Below, in pieces: positions 32,720-64,000 of a DNA stretch of 64,000 bases. The DNA is from Aptenodytes patagonicus (taxonomy: Eukaryota; Chordata; Aves; Sphenisciformes; Spheniscidae): the NCBI RefSeq assembly GCF_965638725.1, contig NC_134961.1:7532641-7596640 (forward strand), in the 5' to 3' direction. The notes below the pieces were generated by a model. The model was not told where the DNA came from, did no database searches, and was given only the letters and a program-made list of their open reading frames with translations. A program made the position numbers and the translations under genes. Positions within the stretch are counted from its first letter, which is position 1, and each line of letters starts with the position of its first letter.

Positions 32720-33745
32720 ACCCCCGGACCTCCACCCACCGAACCTCTCACACTTGTCACCTCCCACCCTCTCTCGGCACCCAGTCCATGGGCTTCCCAC
32801 CCTCCATACTGCCTCTACCTCCCACTCTCTCAACCTGAAGACCCTCTTGGCCTCCCACTCCCTCTTGGCCACCCTGCCAGCTCGGCCTCCCACTCCCTCT
32901 TGGCATCTCCTCTCACACAGCCATGCCCCCAGGGCCTCCAACTCCAGAGCATCATCTTCCATGGCCTTAGCTCCTGTCGTTTCTCTCCTGTGGAATCTGC
33001 CTCTGGTGTTGTGGCCTCAGTTCCCATGGTCTCCGGTCCTGTGGCCTCCTGCTTCCATGGCCTGAGCTCCCATAGACTGACACCATGGCCCCAAATACAT
33101 GGCATCATTAGCATCCCAATTGCTCTACACCTCCAAAAGCCTTTCGGCCCCAGAAGCCACTTTGGCCTACAAGCATGCTCAGCCTCAACTCTTCCTCGGC
33201 TTCCCACCCCCTTTTGGCCTCCCACCCTCCTTTTGGCCTTAACTTCTCTTCGGCCTCCATCTCTACATCCAGCTTCCCCCCATGTCTCCGTTTCATTTCC
33301 AGCTCTGCCTTACTCTTCCTTGCCCTCCCACCATCTTTTGGCATCTTGCTCCGCCTTTCATCTCCTACACCCTTCAGTCTCCCCAAGAGCCTCCACGTGC
33401 ATTCTTGCTCAGCCTCCGCTCCTGCTCATCCTCACGCTCCTCTTCCGCCTCCCTCAGCCTTTTGCCCTGCCCGTGCTCCGTCAGGCTCCTGTTCGTGCTC
33501 GCCCTCTCCTTACCCTCCACTGCTGCTCAGTGTCCCGCTCCCTCTATGACCTCCTACAGCACTATGTCCTCCACTCTCACTGGGCCTCCCACTCCTGCTT
33601 GGCCTCCCCACCAGCTTGACCTCCCGCTCAGGCTGGGCCTTCCCCTCGACCTCCTGGCCTCCCCAGCGCTGAAAGCGCTGCCTCTCTTCCTCTTCTTGGT
33701 TCCCCCCCCCCCACGGCCTCCCCCTCTCAGCCTCTGCAGGGTGAA
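32720..33745 (+). repeat. Pyrimidine-rich degenerate minisatellite
   Basis: About 1 kb of strongly C/T-biased plus strand is built on a variable theme of TTGGCCTCCCACTCCCTC, often in units of about 20-35 bp. The bias removes stop codons, so long open frames appear on both strands (for example 32576-33619 plus), but they are low-complexity artefacts. Confidence 0.8.
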
Positions 33746-36700
33746 GGGGTTTTGCACTTACCCTGGGGCAGCACCAGCACGTCTCCCCCCTGGCACCAGG
33801 GCTGGGAAAGCCCCCAGCCCCGTGCCCCCCTCTGCCCAAGCACTTCCCAGCAAGGATGGGGGCTCCAGGAGAAGGAAAACCCCCATAAGCAGACCCGGTG
33901 CCTTGTCACGCTGCCCCTTCCCAGCACAGAGCTCCTGCAGGCAGTGCTGGGGACGCCCGGCTTCAGCCCGGCTCCCGTGCCCCAAGGACGTTCAGGTGTC
34001 ACCTCCAGGGACAGGCACTTGTCACCCGTGGGAACCCCCGGCCATGCTACTTGTGCAAGGAGATTCAGAACCTTATTTAAAAATAGGATAGAAATAACTG
34101 AACATGTGCCACCAGTTTTGCAATTAGGGCATCTCTTGAGGATCAAGAGGCATCAATTAGTCAAACGAGAAAGCTTTTAGGACAGCACGTATGCCAGCTA
34201 GCACAAGAGCTCACCCTGCATGGCGCTGGCAAGCAGCAGCTCCTGCTCCAGCTGGCCCAGGAGGCCACTCGCCTTCTCACACCAAGGCAGAGCCTGCGCT
34301 GGGCTGGGGCTGTCCCTCCCGTCACCGCGCTGCCTGCAGAGCGGCGCTGCCCGGGCTGCTGCTTAGTGCTTCTCTGGTTTCTCCAGCACTCGCTGCAGTA
34401 GACGGAGGAAGCAGCAACACCCTACAGCAGCCAGCATCACTTGTGTCCCAGAAACCGGGGAAAATGCTCATCAGAAACCAAGTCCTTCCCTCCAGCATCG
34501 ATACACAAGAGGGGAGCATTCCTCACGCCCTCACAGACGTGCCTTCTCCTCCTTCAGGAGGATAACTACTGTTATCAGCATATAAAAGAAAAGGTAACAT
34601 GGAGCAACTTGAACACATCAGCAGTGAGAACAATATACATGCTCCCAGCTACAACCCTTAGATGCTGGAGAACCAAGAGGAATCAATGGATTTGGTATCG
34701 CCTGTGCAGCCACTGGCCAACAGCTCTGACAGAGCACTCCTGGAGACATCACTTCCAATACTAGAGGGACATTGTAAGTGTGGGACACAAGCAGTTACAG
34801 CTGGGACAAGTTAAACTAGGTGGAATTAAGGGCACTGATTTTGAGCAAGAGCATCCACCTGGGGGTTTAATCAATTCTCACATTTCTGCTTTTGCTCAGG
34901 TTTTCATTAGGCACCAGCATCAAGTAAAGCTTTATCTCCAGTCAAGTGGCTGAGGGACAAGACAGTAGTATGCTGAAAGCCACTTTCTGGCTGTTTTTGT
35001 GCCCCACGTAGAGCCGTGTTCATTGCTGGTAGATAACAGAATATGCACTCCAGCATGAGCCCGCGTCACCACACCAGTCTTTGTTTTCAGTCATTTCTGC
35101 AGATGCTTCCTCACAACAGACCAAGCTGTGCTGATATAAAACCGTACCTCAAAATAAACAAGTCAACCCCAAACTGCTCCCCGAAATGAAGAGGGTCAGC
35201 AGCCGAAGCAGCGCGGTCATCACTCGTGGAGGAGGCGGCCCTTCACCGCTGTCTGCCAGCACGCGAGGGAGGCATAACTTCATCAGCCATTCGTTAGCGT
35301 CTTGCTGCACAGGAAGGTGCTTTGTGGTCGGCGTTTTCCTAAAGGTGATGTCAAGAGAGTTCTGCACAGAGAAACCTCCCGGTTCTGCAGGGAATAAACC
35401 CGGTGTACGAGCTGCGTGGCTGCTTCTGAAGAGATGAAGAGTAAGAGAAGGCTGTGTTTGAGAAAAAGCATCATGAGGGGTAGTGCTGCTCGTATGACAG
35501 CAGCTGTTCTTCCATTTTTATAGGAAGAGGGAAAACGCTCTCCCCTCCTCTAGCAACCTGCGCTGATTTACTGTTCCTGGAAATAGAAACATGCCTGGTA
35601 CGATTCAGAGAGAGACACAGGGGGTGGGATGGCAAGGGGAAGAAAAGAATAAGAGCTTTTAATACACCAGGAATTCTGGTTTTGAAACCAGAAACAGAGC
35701 AATGAAATCCACCTCGCTCTCCATCTCCCACTGAAAACTGTCTGTACCAGCACAGTTGCACACAGCACAGCCCTCTTCACCAGCCTTACAGGCGTGGCGA
35801 AAAAAAATGAAGGCTGATTTATATGGCTGGCATCGTCCCTAAACAATTTGTTTCTGAAGGATTAACGAAGCAGACTGCATTAGCTCCGGTGGCCAAGCGC
35901 GTGCTGGTGGAAAACAGAATTCATTTGTTCAGGCTCCAGCATCAAAAAAAGCAGCCAAAGGCTCAGACCTCGGCATCACAAAGCGAAGGCATCCCCGCAC
36001 CGCGAAACCCAGCCGCCGCGCGGTGGCACTCCTCCTCCAGCAACAGGACAAGGTGGGGACGCCAACTGCAGCAGCCCTGGGAATAACGAAAGGCTGATTC
36101 TCGTCTTCCTCCGCAAGCTTGCTGCATTATTAAAAGGTAGCAGAAAGCGTCGCCGAGCATCTGCACGATACCGTGCCCAGTTCGGGGAGGGAGGGGCCCC
36201 CTTTCCTGCGGATGCGCCATTCATCTGCATTTCTCCAGCCATTTTTCATTTGCGACAGGAACGCTCAGGTTAAATCTTGCGGCACCCAATTACAATTGAA
36301 AATTATTTCAAGCATGACGATAGGGAAAGACAGGTTACAAAACCAGAGTACGCTATCACTTCTGCAGCAATCAGGCTGCCTAGGTAACTCCCATGCTGTA
36401 CGGTACGTTTTCTGTGTCCGATTTGGTATTCAGGGTGCTTCAATTAACTGCCCCTTCTGCCTTCTCTGTTGCAAGCTGTCGCAGAAATCTCTTGATGTAC
36501 CAAACCGCCTTGAACTCTTCCAGTTTGTGTACAAATCGAACGCAATTCCACCATCCTTTTGTTCAGCTGCTCTTGCAAGATGCTCATTTAAAAAACAAAC
36601 AAACCCACTTCCCTTGTTTTCCTCCTATTTCTTCTGTTAATCAGATCACTTTCCACCTCTGGTCTCAGGTAGGTTAGGCACCTGTAACTCATTTCTAGAG

Positions 36701-37795
36701 CACAGTATCTAAAAGGTTAGAGCCATCCATGTTTTTAACCACACTGTGGTTAAAAGTGTGGCTGGCTGGATACATAGGCAGAGCTTAGTGACCTTTTTGG
36801 TGTGGCTCTTACACCAATTTATACAGTGCCTAACTCTTACACATAGCTCCCTATAGGTTCCATAAGGAAGGGAGAACAAAGCTATTTTTGCTTGTTTAAG
36901 CTCTACGCTCTGAACGGTTTCTCTCACGGGCTGCAATCCAAGGCACAGCCCAGCCTCCTGAGAGGAAGATCCAGCACACCAGCGGTTACTGCTGGTGTCT
37001 CGACAAGCCAACGAGCTGCTTTTAAAAGACAGCGGCGGAGGGGGAGAAAAGGAGCAAAACCGCATTTGTGACAAAAGCGAGAATAGGCTGGTGCACCGAG
37101 CGCTGCAAGCTAAGGACGCCGATACGGAGGCTGTGATTCTGCAAGGAGGAGAGGAGTACGTGAGGAGTTAATACATGTGGGAGGATACAAGGAACCAATA
37201 CCAGCCTAGCACATACCAGGAAAATGTGTTGTTTACTTAAAAACGGAGTGCACTGCAGAAGTGCTCAATAGCGGTGGATCTATCGCTCGATGCTGCCCCC
37301 AGCAGCAACCGTTTCTAACAGATGGCACATTTTTCAATGCTGAGGCTCTTTCAAGTGTCATATATATGCGCCTTTGGAAGGCAGCGGGGGGGGGGGGAAC
37401 AAACCAAAACCAGCAACAAGAAAACAAACAATTTTGAGAAATTCAAACTTATTCACAAGATTTAAAAAAAGAACCAAGACCACTCTTACAGTATAAACAC
37501 GCCAATTCATTCGTTTTTACTGATGGTTGCATTTATGAATTTCATTCTCGTGAAAAAAAGGGAATAAAAGGAAAAAAATTAAGAAAATAGCTATTTATAG
37601 AAAACAAAACAAAAAAGGGCTCAAACAGAAAAGAATCTGTGCTGATGCTTTTGATGAGCAGTCCGATGGCATTAAACATTACCTGTGCAAGCAGGCATGC
37701 TTGAAAACCTGTCTTAGTACTGTAGCTTCAGTTCCACAATCCAGGATTTCTTTTATGGTTGTTGAAAAAAAAGAGCCTAATAGTTTCATACTGTA
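33746..37795. other. Intergenic DNA between convergent TNFRSF13B and USP22
   Basis: This holds the switch from GC-rich to AT-rich composition at about 34 kb. No gene was recognised. USP22's 3'UTR may extend into the right part, since the mammalian USP22 3'UTR is long. A G-run lies near 37.39 kb. Confidence 0.6.
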
Positions 37796-37801
37796 TTTAT
37801 T
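37796..37801 (-). promoter_or_regulatory. USP22: Poly(A) signal AATAAA, candidate for USP22
   Basis: TTTATT on the plus strand, that is AATAAA on the minus strand, lies about 0.55 kb past the USP22 stop. It is the best canonical signal seen within the first few kilobases. Further sites may be used. Confidence 0.45.
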
Positions 37802-38354
37802 TAATAACTAAAATTCACAAATAAAAAGATACTTGCAAAGTCCTTTAGTTGTGTCATCCCCTCCTCCTCCACTCTACTGCTTTCAGACCCATATGCATAA
37901 AAAATGGGCTTGGATTTTTAATTTTAACTGTTATATGATTGGTCGTTGGAGCTGAAGCACCAAATGGAGAAGATGCTTTATGGAGATGAGGGTATAACCC
38001 CTTGCCTTCCCACACACATTTTGGAGGAACATAGGAGATGTACCAGTGCCCGGACTCCTCTGCTCCCATTTCCCCCACCCAGAGCATTCCTTTCATTTTA
38101 TATTTCCTCTGTTAAGTGACTGACTGTAGCCTCTTTTTTTTTTCCCCCTTTCTGTCCTTGCGGGACTGCATACACGTTGGACATTGTTCATTTCTTACTC
38201 CGCCAGGCTTTGAGTCAGTGTCAAGTAGGTCCTGTTACAGCTCAGTGCTAGTTGTTTTTTAATGGGTCTTTTCATTTCAGGTAGGTTTGTGTGTCGATTC
38301 AGAAGGCTTGCTTATTTTCTTCCTTGTTTATATCTGACAAGCTGCTGGATAAGG
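37796..38354 (-). other. USP22: USP22 3'UTR (minimum estimate)
   Basis: AT-rich sequence from the stop codon to the first canonical poly(A) signal. The true 3' end may be further left. Confidence 0.5.
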
Positions 38355-58565
<20,211 letters not shown>

Positions 58566-61500
58566 CTGCTCAAAGCAAAGAAAAGGACATGACTGTTAAC
58601 AAGTTACACAGCCTCAGTGCATTTAATTATTAAAAACTTAAGAGTGCAATTAGTCAAATAAATTTAAAACATTTAATTCTGATGGCCTTAATAATAAAAT
58701 ACAGAGACAGCTTTGTATCATAGACTACTGAGGAAGTGATCTCAGAACTGAGCAGCTCAATTTTCTCCCTTGAAATTCCTTCATTTTGTGATGGATTAGC
58801 CTAAAATAAAGAGGGGAGGGGGAACAACACTCAAATTCCTTACTGATACCGCTGGCTTTTATTAAAATAGCCGGGGGGGGGAATTCCTACATTTGCAAGA
58901 GATCAGCAATTTTGTTCACAAGTTACATGCCCCCCAAAATCGGGGCAAACACCGAGGATGAGCATATCAGATGCCAACTGCCATCCAGCCCCTGAACCAT
59001 GCCATGGTAACTTTCTGCATCCAATGGCTGTGCATGATCCTATCTCATGGAAAAATTTACAAGCAGGATAGCAGCCTTATGCCACTATTGGCCTTTTACT
59101 GTATAGCTACAGCAGTGCAAGGCTTTAGAAACAACTTTATTCAGCACAGCTGCTTGCAGAGCTGAAGATACCACTTCATTCACCTAGCCGACCAAAGTCG
59201 GCTGCCCGCTACCACTCCTGCAGGGTGTCACTGCTGGAGTTCTGGTCCTGGACCAGCTCCTGCATCTGCTTCAGTCAAAATCTGATGAGCTGGCTACCGT
59301 AGTGACTGCAATTGCCCCAGGTGATTTTGCCAGAAGCGTATTAGAGTGCACAGACAAATTATTCAGTCAGCAAAACCATGATGTGAAACACCACTGCCGA
59401 ATGGTGACACACAGCTGGGGAGGTAAATCAACACAGAAGAGGAAGATGGATAACTGCCTACAGAAATGCATGCTTTTTTTTTTTTTTTTTTTTAAATAAA
59501 AACCAGCCAGGTCCCATTTAAAAAAAACCAACCAAACAAAAAAATGCCACCACCCCCCCCCCCCCCCAAAGGTCTGTGTTTCCCTGGGTCGAGGTTCAAC
59601 TCCTTCCTTTACCCTCTCCATTTCCATCCAAGTGCTACTGCTGCAACCGTTCTACTTTCATCTTCCTGGGTCCTCACTTCTGCTGCCAATTCTGGCATCC
59701 AGAGTCTCAGACTAAAGCTAACAGTCCCTTCTTGAGCAAGCTGACTTTTGTATCTATTCACGAACCCCTGCACCGTGATACCAGTTCCAAAAGCAAAGCA
59801 GAGATGCTTGTGGTGTCCCTGCAGGGAGCCAGAAAAGGCCCAGAAGACTTTATTCACTTGGGGTTCAGGTTGTGTTTAACGGGGTAACATTTTATTTTTA
59901 ATAAGTGGAAAATTTGTAAGTAATTTTCCCTAACCTTTGGAAAAGGTATTTGCCAGTAAAGGGTGCCTGCAACACCACAACTATGTTTTGTCAAGATTCT
60001 ATCAAATCAATGGAGGTTTATTTTCAGTTACTTCCCAAACAGAAGACAGTAAGCAGCAAATACACAGAACAAAAATAAGATTTAAAACCCCAGCAGTATA
60101 TAATTTCTCACTCTCATTGGAAAAGCTGGCTTCCTTCCCCAGCCCTGAGTTTCTCCCTGCCCAGTCTCTGAGCATTTTATATCAGTGCGAGCACAGGCAC
60201 TGTGCTACAAACCTGCCTAGATAAAACATATTGTATTTTAAGGGACAGGTAGGCAAAAGGTAGTACAATCTTCTCATCTAGTCCTCACATCTGTAGGGTT
60301 TTCTGAAGGGTTTTAGTGTATTTCCTTGCAAAGAAATGTCTTTATTGCAAGCTCTGCTCTTTCCAAACAAGAAGATATACCTCTGCAGCCAAATGACACA
60401 AAACGCTTCTATAAATAGAAAGATCAATAGTTAACTCTGATGCCAACAAGAACGACACCAAGGGACTGGAGCAGTAGTATGGTAATTGAAATCTGCTGAC
60501 GCAGCTGCTGCTCAACATAATTCAGGGAACTGCAGCAATAAAACTTCTCTGTTCTGTCACTCCTTACAATTAGTCCCAGAGCTCTCCAGTCATTTTAACC
60601 AACAGCACTCTCCATAATTACTCCACTGCAGACACTAGACCTGCCAGCAGATTTTACATTCTCTAGCGCTTCGTTAGGATTAGAAGAATCTAACAAGAAG
60701 CTTTATCAAATTATTAGCTATTATCACACAGAAACTAGAAACACACCTAGTAAGAGTACTGTTGAATATATGTGGGGGTGGGGGAAAGCTTCACTATTCT
60801 AATAAATAAAAAATGAAACAAAAGAATCTAAGCATACTCAATAGCAGTATTTTAACTGGAATGTATAAAACATCCATCCCATCTCTGTCATTTCCTTGTT
60901 GCTGGGAAGACCAGTCTATCACAGCTGTTCCAATCCACAAAAAGGAAAAAAAAGTCCATGTAAAGTCTTATTCAATCACTATTACACAAACCTTTTCATT
61001 AAAGTATGCAAATATAAACAATGATGTATTTGCAAGTCATCTTTAAAACACTTCAATGGCACAATTCTTCCAAACATAATTCAAAACAATTTCTGTTTAA
61101 ATTTGTTTTCAATTCAGCAGTATCAGTTGTTTATATTGGAGAGAACTAGTTCAAGCAGTTTGAAAATGCTTGGTAATGCACTGTTTAATTGCTGTTCCAG
61201 GGAAGGGAAGAAAAAAAAAAAAAAAGAAAAAGAAACCAAACCAGGATTCAAAGCCTCCATTCTTACACGCAACCTCAGTAACATTAACTTTCTTTTTTTG
61301 CACTTGAACATTTGCTCTTAGATTCTAAAAGGAAGACTCTATAGGTGATTTAGAGGATTCTAGGCTTTGTATTTTGCATTACTGTTACCAAAAATATACA
61401 GATAACAGAGTCAGGTTTAAAAGAAACAAAACACCACCACACACATCTGTACTTCTTTCTCCTCCTGCCAAACACACATGCATGGAAGTTTCCCAATTAC

Positions 61501-64000
61501 ATGAACAGATACATTTGCTCTATCCTGCATATAGATCAACTAAACAGTCTCCAAGCTTTGTAATCAAGAATTTATAGGCATAAATCCTGTCCCAGGCTCC
61601 AGTCCAACTTCAGAAGGTAAAACCCCCTCTTAGAAATTGGTTCTCAATTAAGACTTTAAGCGTACTGAAAGTTTACAACGGATAAAGGGAGCGGGTAATA
61701 CATGCGTCTTTCAGAATAAAAGAACACCTACTGGAGGTTTCCCAGCAAAGAGCAATGGTTCAAGGAGTCAGAAAAAACATATTGCTTGCACACACTCTGT
61801 ACGTTCTATACTTATTTCAGAGAAAAGATTTTACTAAATTGGCACAAACTCTGTATTTTCCATTACAAAATGCAAGGCCTCCATCTATGGAAAGAGCCTT
61901 AACTACTTTTCTCCCTCGTACCTTTGTTGTAACTTATTTTATACATAAGCCATTTCAACAGTGTACCATCTTAAGGTATCAAAGCCATAAATCATCCCAT
62001 TCTTTTTCCTTTTTGTCCACACTTCTCAACTCTCCACGTAGTTGTGCTGTGCACTTTGATAGGCTCATGAGGATGAGTAATGATGGGAATAAAGGCGGCT
62101 TTGTTCTTTACATCTCTGAGTGGATGCACTGCATTCTGCTATATTCCCAGGTATTCTTGCTATTCCAGTCACAGAGTACACTGAGATACAGATCCGCTAA
62201 TCCTACCATCCTGATTGGTCATTCTGTAAAGGATTTAGATAAACCTTAGGGTGGGGACCATCTTGAAATTAATTTTCATTGGCGAAGACTAAAACACAAA
62301 TACCAGTAGGTAAAAAGTAGTGCACAAACCCTTTCAGCCAAAAGGCTCAATGAACGGGTTCTGTGTGTTCTATCTTCCCTCCATCCAGTTTCACCACTAT
62401 CTGTTATTCCCAAATGCTTTTCATTCCTTTTCTCATGCAGTGTAATTCAAGTCATGATTCTATTGAGAAATAGGTTTCAAGTAGCACAAATGAGAATGTT
62501 AATTGATGCAGTCAGATCTTTTTAAAGCAAACAGAGATTCAATGCTTGGCATATTCACAAGAAAAGCTACCAGGAAAAAAACCTCAATGCTAAGAACCAT
62601 CTGACACTCATTACTCACCATCAACCTACTTGAAGGTGGAAGAACTTTGTAGCTTCCTATTTATCACAGAGAAATCACGCAACCTATATAAACAATCTTA
62701 AACAAAAAAAGGGACAAGTGTTTTCTGTTTAAGAAGCAAAACAGCAAAACTTGCTTATTTACGTATAGGAAGTTTCATTTAATGTTCAAAACAGTCTCTC
62801 TTTCTCCTGGAGAGCTCTTACTGGCATGCATTCACCAGATCCCCTGGCATTCCACTTGCCTAAGATCACACCTTCAGAAAAGAAGGGTGGAGGGGAGATG
62901 AAGTTAACCCTTGCCCTGATCGTTCGTCACTGGGTAAAATGCCTTGGGATAACTACATCAGTTAATCCCAGTGGGAAAGCTACGTAAAAACAAGACAGAA
63001 CCTGAACCAAAGTTTCCCTGGTAATTCAATTACAAAGGAATTCTTAACCATAGCACTGAAATCTCCACTGGTTAGCTTTCCTTCATTCAGACCTCATCTC
63101 TGCAAAGACAGCGTAGGAATCTTCATCATAACCACTGCATGTAGTTGGGACATGAAAGAGAACCAGTCTGCTCCAAAAATGCAAGATTTTGGTTTTAATT
63201 CTGAACGTAGAGAAATTAAAACTCACTGGGAAACAGAATTTTACAATGAGTGCTGACAGAGCTATAAACATAACATGGTATTTACTGCTTCCAAGTTAAA
63301 ATATACTGAGTTGGTTACAGTTTTGCTTGTGGAGGACTAAGCTCTAGTTTTACTTCAAGGTGGTTGAGTCACTTTTTGTTGTCCTCCCACAGCACATAGC
63401 TGCAGTATTTCAACGTGAAATAAGGACACTGACTACTGTACTGCTATCTTCACAGTCTGATATCACAGATATGGCTCTTCCCTCATTCATATACCCTCAT
63501 GTCACAGAACATTAATTATTAGAACTAATGCAAGCGTAGGCATGAATTTTGATGGGGGAAAATGAAGGCTGAGATTCCCAAAGTTGTGTGTGAAATTAAA
63601 CTTGATTACAACTGAAACTAATGCAAATGCTGTGTTTAAGCCCCATTTTGGCTAACAGCCTGTTCTTTGTTACATGCTTGTACATAGTCCAGCAAAAGGC
63701 ATCCTCGGCCATCAACAGGGCTCCACATACAAAAATGGAAATAAAAATTATTACCTAGACAGTCTTGATCTTTCCTCCAGCCCTTCAATCTGTAACGCAA
63801 TACTCATTTCTCCTTTCCCAAGGGATTTTTTAAAAATGCATGTGTGTAAGCAGAATGCGCTGATATTCATTGGAATGAGACTTTACACCACCATTTGATG
63901 AAAGGATATCAAGATTATAAAAGTATCTTTTTTTTAAATAAGCGAATAGGTTTCTGTATTAACAGTATACAGAAACTGGTGTTTCTATACCATGACTGAT
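58566..64000 (-). other. USP22: USP22 intron (partial, runs off right edge)
   Basis: From the acceptor at 58566 to the window edge I found no sequence encoding the Cys box (NTCFMNCIVQ) or the residues just before FYSGHRS. The intron is therefore at least 5.4 kb and the 5' exons lie outside. A patch at about 58.85-59.88 kb is richer in G and C than the rest. Confidence 0.75.
59474..59567. repeat. T20 and C15 homopolymers
   Basis: T20 at 59474-59493 and C15 at 59553-59567, separated by an A-rich stretch with CCAACCAAAC. Confidence 0.9.

Noticed and set aside
32576-33619. Plus-strand open frame of 347 codons
   Set aside because: Ser/Pro/Leu-rich translation of a pyrimidine-rich array, with open frames on the opposite strand as well. 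Low complexity.
61755-62249. Plus-strand open frame of 164 codons in the right part
   Set aside because: It has no recognisable domain, is in a USP22 intron and is AT-rich with no splice support.
58566-64000. Search for the USP22 catalytic-cysteine exon
   Set aside because: No sequence compatible with NTCFMNCIVQ or SSCLVCEMSSLFQE was seen on the minus strand, so those exons are taken to be outside the window.

Overview
This window is vertebrate nuclear DNA, most likely from a bird or another sauropsid. The evidence is three split genes with consensus GT-AG introns, short and partly very GC-rich introns, and decayed CR1/L3-type LINE sequence with no recognisable Alu- or B1-like SINEs. There is no operon, phage or CRISPR structure. 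The species cannot be named from the sequence alone.

Three protein genes are supported. (1) MPRIP (myosin phosphatase Rho-interacting protein) lies on the minus strand. Its first three coding exons are at 14209-14328, 2849-2926 and 607-672, and the rest of the gene is off the left edge. A CpG-rich promoter region with two CCAAT boxes sits at about 14.15-15.06 kb. (2) TNFRSF13B (TACI, a B-cell receptor for BAFF-family ligands) lies on the plus strand. Four coding exons between 27085 and 30944 hold two cysteine-rich domains, one membrane segment and a TRAF-type cytoplasmic tail. An upstream first exon is expected but not firmly located. (3) USP22 (deubiquitinase of the SAGA complex) lies on the minus strand. 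Its last eight coding exons, between 58565 and 38355, encode the C-terminal 295 residues, including the catalytic His and Asp. The exons with the catalytic Cys and the N-terminal zinc finger are beyond the right edge.

Layout: 1-14.3 kb is MPRIP introns 3, 2 and 1. The promoter region at 14.15-15.06 kb has a 20-bp-unit minisatellite on its intronic side and a C-rich one on its upstream side. From 15.5 to 27 kb is GC-rich intergenic DNA between two divergent genes, with a decayed LINE reverse-transcriptase fragment near 19.8-20.0 kb. TNFRSF13B and its 3'UTR occupy 27-32 kb, followed by a 1-kb pyrimidine-rich repeat at 32.7-33.7 kb. Base composition shifts at about 34 kb from GC-rich to AT-rich and stays so to the right edge. 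USP22's 3'UTR starts at 38.35 kb, and the gene runs on past 64 kb, with a long antisense CR1/L3 fragment in one intron.

The three genes are not one pathway: actomyosin regulation, B-cell signalling and chromatin deubiquitination respectively. TNFRSF13B and MPRIP are divergent neighbours in mammals too, whereas USP22 is not next to TNFRSF13B in human, so the USP22-TNFRSF13B junction is informative for synteny. Most long open frames in the GC-rich half are composition artefacts. I found no convincing new molecular system. The points most worth checking are the extra cysteine in TACI CRD1, the tandem NAGNAG acceptor in TACI, the minisatellite with a 156-bp higher-order period beside the MPRIP promoter, and the LINE fragment carrying a kappaB-type site.
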